Assembly (NCBI RefSeq): GCF_014023275.1 | Contig: NZ_CP054698.1 | Coordinates: 6,037,001-6,101,000, forward strand | From: Nostoc edaphicum CCNP1411 | GTDB lineage: Bacteria > Cyanobacteriota > Cyanobacteriia > Cyanobacteriales > Nostocaceae | Direction of reading: 5' to 3' | DNA length: 64,000 bases | Shown here: piece by piece, positions 59,760 through 64,000 of the stretch | Layout of the letters: every line of letters starts with the position of its first letter | Numbering within the stretch: the first letter of the stretch is position 1 | Notes under the pieces: generated by a model | Databases searched by the model: none | The model's input: only the letters and a program-made list of their open reading frames with translations | Told to the model about the DNA's origin: nothing | Position numbers and translations under genes: made by a program

Positions 59760-61139
59760 TTATAGTTTTAGTATGTATTGTGCTATTTTAAGCGTTAAAA
59801 GGAAACTTACAGTATTAGCTAACTGCTGTTGCTTGTGCATTATACCTAAAGTTTTAGAATTATCTGTATTACCACAAAAAGTAAACCAATCAGGAAGAGA
59901 CTGTAGACGACTAGCTTCTCGCAATGATAATCCTCTATTTTGCTCTGGATGAATTATCATACTTTTACGATAATTGCCAATTGTGATTGAAGGTTCATCC
60001 CATTTTAATCGCTTGTAGATATTACTGTGAGTATTTTCTATATCGGAATAGTTAGTCATCATGTGTCGAATATTTTGCCAGTTGCCACCAGCCGGAATAT
60101 GTCTATATCTATCAATTACATAATTCGCTTGTTTTGAAACAATGTGACCTTCAATAGTACCTGGAATCGCCATTTGGCGCATTTGTTGCAAAAATGGATT
60201 CGAGCTTAATTGTCCCAGTGTAGGTTCGTCATACTCCTGAATAACTCGCCCTTCACCATTTTCAACCACAGGCAGGTCAGCAATTGCTTCTTTTACTGTC
60301 ACATAGTTATGTTTACCCATTGCTCCATGTGTAGGTAACGGAAATGCTCCCCATTCACCAAAATGATCAACTGTATAACCTAAATCTTTGTGCAATGCCA
60401 ATAGGAAGAATCGATTCCGGTGTTGGGGAACTCCATACCAAGCAGCATCTAGAACTGTGGGAAAAAGAACATATCCAGCATCCGTAAATTTTTTTGCAAT
60501 ATAATCAACTACCGTTAATTTGTGCTTATTTTTACTTTTATTAGAACGAGGAGTCCATAAAATACCTTGCACATTTTCCAAAAGAATTGCTTTTGGTGCT
60601 AGTTCTAAAGAACATTCAATAAAGTACTCAACGAGTTGATTATAAGTATTTTTAGCATTCCAATTAGTTCGATTAGATTGTGAAAACCCTTGGCAAGGTG
60701 TTCCACCAATAACAATATCAACCCCATCTGCTTTTTTGACAGCTTCATGTACAAGTTGACAATCGTTTTTTTTGGTTAAATCGATAGGAATAAAATCAGA
60801 AGGAATACTATCTTCAACCCTGTTAATTGAGTCATAAAAATATTTATAATTAGTTTCGAGACTTTTTAAAAAAATTGGATTAATTTCGGCAGAGTTTATA
60901 ATTCTAAAGCCTTTTGTTTTATCGCTAGCCATCAGAAATCCAACGCCCATCCCGCCTGCTCCCGCAAAAAGCTCCACGACACGTACATCATTTCTGGATG
61001 CTGTAAGCGCACCATGTAAAGCAGTATCTTCAGATATCGAAGATAAAGAGCTATTAAGTTCTTGATCTTGCTCTTTAGATAATTTGATATTCGCTCTGTA
61101 ACGAACTCTTGAACCTGGATTGCAAGCTGGCTTGATCAT
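59760..61139 (-). CDS. DNA (cytosine-5-)-methyltransferase
   Basis: A 459-residue C5 methyltransferase. In order are motif I 'VVELFAGAGGMGVGF', the catalytic motif IV 'GGTPCQGFSQ' with Cys149 (counting from the ATG at 61139), motif VI 'LENV', motif VIII region 'WYGVPQHRNRFFLL', and motifs IX/X 'LSLREASRLQSLPDWF' and 'QLANTVSFLLTLKIA'. Between VIII and IX lies a target-recognition stretch. The N-terminal about 50 residues are an extra extension. The frame extends seven codons further to a TTG. It heads an operon with the Z1 ATPase, so the enzyme probably protects host DNA in a restriction-like system. The recognition sequence is unknown. Confidence 0.92.
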   Translation of the reverse strand: MIKPACNPGSRVRYRANIKLSKEQDQELNSSLSSISEDTALHGALTASRNDVRVVELFAGAGGMGVGFLMASDKTKGFRIINSAEINPIFLKSLETNYKYFYDSINRVEDSIPSDFIPIDLTKKNDCQLVHEAVKKADGVDIVIGGTPCQGFSQSNRTNWNAKNTYNQLVEYFIECSLELAPKAILLENVQGILWTPRSNKSKNKHKLTVVDYIAKKFTDAGYVLFPTVLDAAWYGVPQHRNRFFLLALHKDLGYTVDHFGEWGAFPLPTHGAMGKHNYVTVKEAIADLPVVENGEGRVIQEYDEPTLGQLSSNPFLQQMRQMAIPGTIEGHIVSKQANYVIDRYRHIPAGGNWQNIRHMMTNYSDIENTHSNIYKRLKWDEPSITIGNYRKSMIIHPEQNRGLSLREASRLQSLPDWFTFCGNTDNSKTLGIMHKQQQLANTVSFLLTLKIAQYILKL

Positions 61140-62133
61140 GAAATATTTTTTATCAAACAAAGAATTAAATTATAAGATACTTTTCATTTGGGCTGAATAC
61201 TAATGTAAAAATTGAAACAAATATTATGATTGTAGTATTAGCACTTATTTAGCATAGTTTTGGAGATTTTCTTTAATTGTTGATGCACATAAACACAGTA
61301 AAACGGTATTATAATTTGTTTCTAATAAAGTGCCTCTGATGCCGCTTGCTTGTCAAACTCGCCATTTTTAAAGGCTATTCATGTGGCGGTTCGCGTGATT
61401 AAGAATATGAGATACTTCATCTATTTTTAGATAATAGATTCATTGAATAACCAAGGCCCTCCTTTGGGTGCTTATAGAGCTACATACATAACATATTTAA
61501 GCGTTTAACCGTATTAACAGTAAATGTTCCATCACTATCAGTGCCAACAAATCAGCCTTAGAATACTAAACATTTCGTCCTTTACCACTTACCTTAACCG
61601 TAGGTAGCATAACACCCTTTCCCATTGAATTATTAGCGTTGCTGGTGTAAAAATTACAACACACTTAATGGCTTTTCGCAGTTGTCCTCGTTTGGATCTA
61701 CTTTCTCCTAATTTTGCTAAAAGAGAGTGATCCATATCACAAAGCAGCAACTATATTTTTATACCTTAGAAAGACAAAACGAATAAGATGCTGTCCCAAT
61801 ACCGTTCGGTTAAGGAATTTCTTGGTTGAGGCAGGCAGGGGGAGCAGGGGAAAAAAGAATTGAACATATACCCTCTTGCTTCTCCTGCTTATCCGAACCG
61901 CATTGGCCCTCCAGTATTGAATTGACACAAAGCCATGTCCTGATTCATCGCATGGCAATCCCTCAACATTTACAGTCAGCAATGCTGCGGCGTTCTGCAA
62001 ATTCGGCAATTTTTTAAGTTATTCCCGTGAGGGATTAGCCCAGGAAATCGGTGATTGGGCAGAGGGAGTTTCTGAGTCCGGTTATTGGATTGCCACAACC
62101 CATCCATTTTTAATCATTGCTATCCGCTTTTTA
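61140..62133. other. Long AT-rich intergenic region
   Basis: About 1 kb between the methyltransferase and the next ORF. Frames of 60-90 codons exist on both strands near 61740-62015 but overlap each other and resemble no family. From about 62017 a frame 'YSREGLAQEIGDWAEGVSES' runs without stop into the ORF at 62134, so the real gene may begin further up. I find no RNA gene or transposase. A HIP1 site is not present here, unlike in the older genome part. Confidence 0.4.
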
Positions 62134-62385
62134 GTGATCCAGCAAAGGTTAAATAAATTGCGTAGCTTTGAATCAGAATTGGATGTGACTGCTGTTGAAC
62201 AACAGATTCACCAAATCCGCACAGCTTTGGGACGAATCAGAACTGTAAAAAAAACCCTGACAGAAATTGGGAAGGGTATATCTGTTATTAAAGTTGAGGC
62301 AGATGCATTAAACGCAGATATTCAATCAGCGCTGAAATCAATTGAGCAAACCCTGAGTTTCGTTCCAACTGAAAATCCTGGCTAA
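62134..62385 (+). CDS. Coiled-coil hypothetical protein, possibly 5'-truncated
   Basis: 83 codons from a GTG, encoding a mostly helical protein ('RLNKLRSFESELDVTAVEQQIHQIRTALGRIRTVKKTL'). The open frame continues upstream for more than 35 codons ('GDWAEGVSESGYWIATTHPFLIIAIRFLV'), including a hydrophobic helix. This indicates the ORF is the C-terminal part of a longer protein whose start is lost or is an unusual codon near 62030. I do not recognise the family. It may belong to a mobile element together with the neighbouring helicase gene. Confidence 0.5.
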   Translation: MIQQRLNKLRSFESELDVTAVEQQIHQIRTALGRIRTVKKTLTEIGKGISVIKVEADALNADIQSALKSIEQTLSFVPTENPG

Positions 62386-62511
62386 CAGTTTAGCTAGCAT
62401 ACTCCTGCAATATTTCTCACCCAATAACCCACCCAAGATTTTTTAATTCAGCAAATGATTTAAGTTATGGAATATTAACACAGGTAGTTCAAGTGAATTA
62501 TTTATTTTAAA

Positions 62512-63822
62512 TCAAACTGTTATATTACGAATTTCTCCGATGCTACCATCAAAAAGCACTTTACAAACTCCAGTAGCACCATTTCGATTCTTTGCTACGT
62601 TAATCTCCATCACCCCTTTGTCTGGGGTCTTAGAATCATAATATTCATCTCTATAAAGAAGCAGCCCTACATCCATATCCTGTTCTATATCGCCTGAATC
62701 CTTAATATCTGCGATTGCAGGACGTTTGTCTGTTTGATTTTCGACACCTCGATTAATTTGTGCTAATGCCACAAAAGGACAGCTAAACTCTTTGGCAAGG
62801 TCTTTAAATGCACCAGAGAATTTTCCAATTGCTTGCGCTCGATTCGAGGCTGCTCTGTCTCCTAATTTTTGGATATAGTCCATGACTATCAATCCTAAAT
62901 TCCCCCTTTCAAACTTAATTCGACGCAATGCAGAGCGCATTCTAATGGGATTCTGGAGACTGGCTGGTGTATCATCAATAATGATAGGTAAGCTATACAA
63001 TACCTCTAAAGCTTTACGAAGTTCAGCTACCTCACTTTTATAAATTTTGTTATGAATCAGTCGATGAGAATTAATTTTAGCGTGCATTGCTAAAAATCGC
63101 TTCGTTAGCTGTTCTTTACTTGTCTCAGAACTGAAAAATACTACAGGAAGATTGTAGGTTAGGGCAACGTGATTTGCAAAATGACAGCCGAGCCAAGTTT
63201 TCCCCATTGAAGCTCTGGCTGCAATCACTATTAAATCTTCATTCAGCAATCCACCCATTAATTTGTCTAAGTCTATTAATCCTGTGGATAAAGCAGGGGT
63301 TACTTCCTGCCCTAATTGCTTCACAATCAATGATAGAGAATTACTGATTGCTTTTGGGCTGAATTTATCAACTTTATTTTCTGTAATTTTGAATATTTTC
63401 TCTTCTGATAAATCAATAACTTTCTCTAAATCAATAGTAGTGTCAAAACCTAGCTCAACAATTTTACTTCCTGCTTCAATTAGCTGGCGGCGTTTATATT
63501 TTTCTAAAACTAATTCAGTATAGCTGTCTATGTTGTCTGCTGATACTTTATTATTGGCTAACTGGGCTAGTTTATTTCGTCCGCCAATGTTTCTCAGCAG
63601 CTTGTGGTCGGACAACCAACTGCCAACAGTTGTTATATCTGTTAGCTTGTCTTGATAATACAATTCTAGGGCTGCTTTATAAATTTGTTGATGGGCAGAT
63701 AAGTAAAAAGCATCAACAGGAAGTTTATCGGCGGTTTTACTAATAGCACTAGCATCTAGCAAAATACTGCTTAGTATGCTTTCTTCGGTATCTGTATCCT
63801 GTGGAAGAAATTTCTCAGTCAT
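62512..63822 (-). CDS. DnaB-type replicative helicase paralogue
   Basis: A 436-residue hexameric-helicase-type protein. The N-terminal DnaB domain shows 'DTEESILSSILLDASAI' and 'HQQIYKAALELYYQDKLTDITTVGSWL'. The RecA-like domain has 'GLIDLDKLMGGLLNEDLIVIAARASMGKTWL', where the P-loop is ARASMGKT, plus 'VVFFSSETSKEQL', Walker B 'LIVMDYIQKL', 'VALAQINRGVE' and 'LYRDEYYD'. I start at the ATG at 63822, which overlaps the stop of the preceding ORF by eight bases; the frame also extends to a TTG at 63834. It is shorter and more AT-rich than the usual chromosomal DnaB, so it probably belongs to a plasmid, phage or integrated element. Confidence 0.85.
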   Translation of the reverse strand: MTEKFLPQDTDTEESILSSILLDASAISKTADKLPVDAFYLSAHQQIYKAALELYYQDKLTDITTVGSWLSDHKLLRNIGGRNKLAQLANNKVSADNIDSYTELVLEKYKRRQLIEAGSKIVELGFDTTIDLEKVIDLSEEKIFKITENKVDKFSPKAISNSLSLIVKQLGQEVTPALSTGLIDLDKLMGGLLNEDLIVIAARASMGKTWLGCHFANHVALTYNLPVVFFSSETSKEQLTKRFLAMHAKINSHRLIHNKIYKSEVAELRKALEVLYSLPIIIDDTPASLQNPIRMRSALRRIKFERGNLGLIVMDYIQKLGDRAASNRAQAIGKFSGAFKDLAKEFSCPFVALAQINRGVENQTDKRPAIADIKDSGDIEQDMDVGLLLYRDEYYDSKTPDKGVMEINVAKNRNGATGVCKVLFDGSIGEIRNITV

Positions 63823-64000
63823 TGGGTTGAGCAAAAATACTACTTAAAACTTTCAGTTCTTCTCGTGAAGCCAATTCTTCCTCTAATATTGACTGCCTAT
63901 TATCAAAATAAGTTATATAGGAATTAGATGTGGTTTCAGGTTTGTTCTCTGGTACATATTCTTCCTTAATTGCTGCGTATAGCCATTTACTAGAATCATC
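63815..64000 (-). CDS. Partial ORF upstream of the DnaB-type gene (leaves the window)
   Basis: On the minus strand the frame is open from the window edge to a TGA at 63815-63817 (61 codons): 'DDSSKWLYAAIKEEYVPENK', then 'TYFDNRQSILEEELASREEL' and 'KVLSSIFAQPND'. Its end overlaps the helicase start by eight bases (ATGACTGA), so both are translated from one message. No domain is recognisable in the visible part. By position it could be a primase, helicase loader or other replication partner of a mobile element. Confidence 0.6.
   Translation of the reverse strand, partial: DDSSKWLYAAIKEEYVPENKPETTSNSYITYFDNRQSILEEELASREELKVLSSIFAQPND

Noticed and set aside
61737..62017. Overlapping 60-90-codon frames on both strands
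   Set aside because: They cover the same bases in opposite directions and neither has recognisable features or a ribosome-binding site.
1..64000. tRNA, rRNA and known small RNA genes
   Set aside because: I saw no cloverleaf with matching anticodon and conserved T-loop and no rRNA sequence by eye. A covariance-model scan would be needed to exclude them fully.

Overview
The window comes from a filamentous, heterocyst-type cyanobacterium, most likely a Nostoc or Anabaena relative. The evidence is the many HIP1 octamers (GCGATCGC), the cyanobacterial Mrp antiporter gene order, a cytochrome c6, a phosphoribulokinase-like gene, and many small palindromic and heptameric repeats. Gene calls come from reading the sequence only; no database search was run.

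Layout. 1-2.6 kb: the 3' part of an mrp Na+/H+ antiporter operon (D-E-F-G-A'-B). 2.6-9.3 kb: murF, a TerB-like gene, an untracked 45-residue membrane ORF, a histone-deacetylase-fold hydrolase and an FHA-PAS-GAF-GGDEF-EAL protein. 9.3-14 kb: ileS, flanked by inverted copies of a nested miniature element. 14-19 kb: small conserved genes, a radical SAM protein, a fragment resembling the C-terminus of a Rieske oxygenase, and an AbrB-type membrane protein. 19.2-24 kb: a coiled-coil membrane protein followed by two different dynamin-like GTPases, the second ending in a J domain. 24-28 kb: a DUF305 lipoprotein, then a run of intact and broken toxin-antitoxin genes. 27.8-31.8 kb: a 1313-residue CHAT protease-STAND NTPase-TPR protein whose repeats were very recently duplicated.

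31.8-42.5 kb: aldo/keto reductase, cytochrome c6, small unknowns, insertion-sequence remnants, a phosphoribulokinase paralogue, a tandem pair of unknown proteins, radC, an SDR enzyme and a lipase-like hydrolase. 42.8-50.3 kb: a probable oxidative gene set. A secreted di-heme protein resembling the rubber oxygenase RoxA faces an old-yellow-enzyme gene, two further membrane-anchored di-heme proteins and a small membrane protein; the shared intergenic region carries a recurring GTTTGYAA motif. 50.5-55.1 kb: two CPA1 antiporters around a DUF389 membrane protein. 55.7-57.2 kb: pirin and a truncated comM.

57.2-64 kb: an acquired region with a Z1-domain ATPase, a cytosine-5 DNA methyltransferase, an orphan coiled-coil ORF and a DnaB-type helicase overlapped by another ORF that leaves the window. 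The comM truncation lies at one edge of this region.

The best candidates for undescribed systems are the dynamin/dynamin-J-domain set (19.2-24 kb), the di-heme oxidation cluster (42.8-50.3 kb) and the CHAT-STAND-TPR protein beside the toxin-antitoxin remnants.
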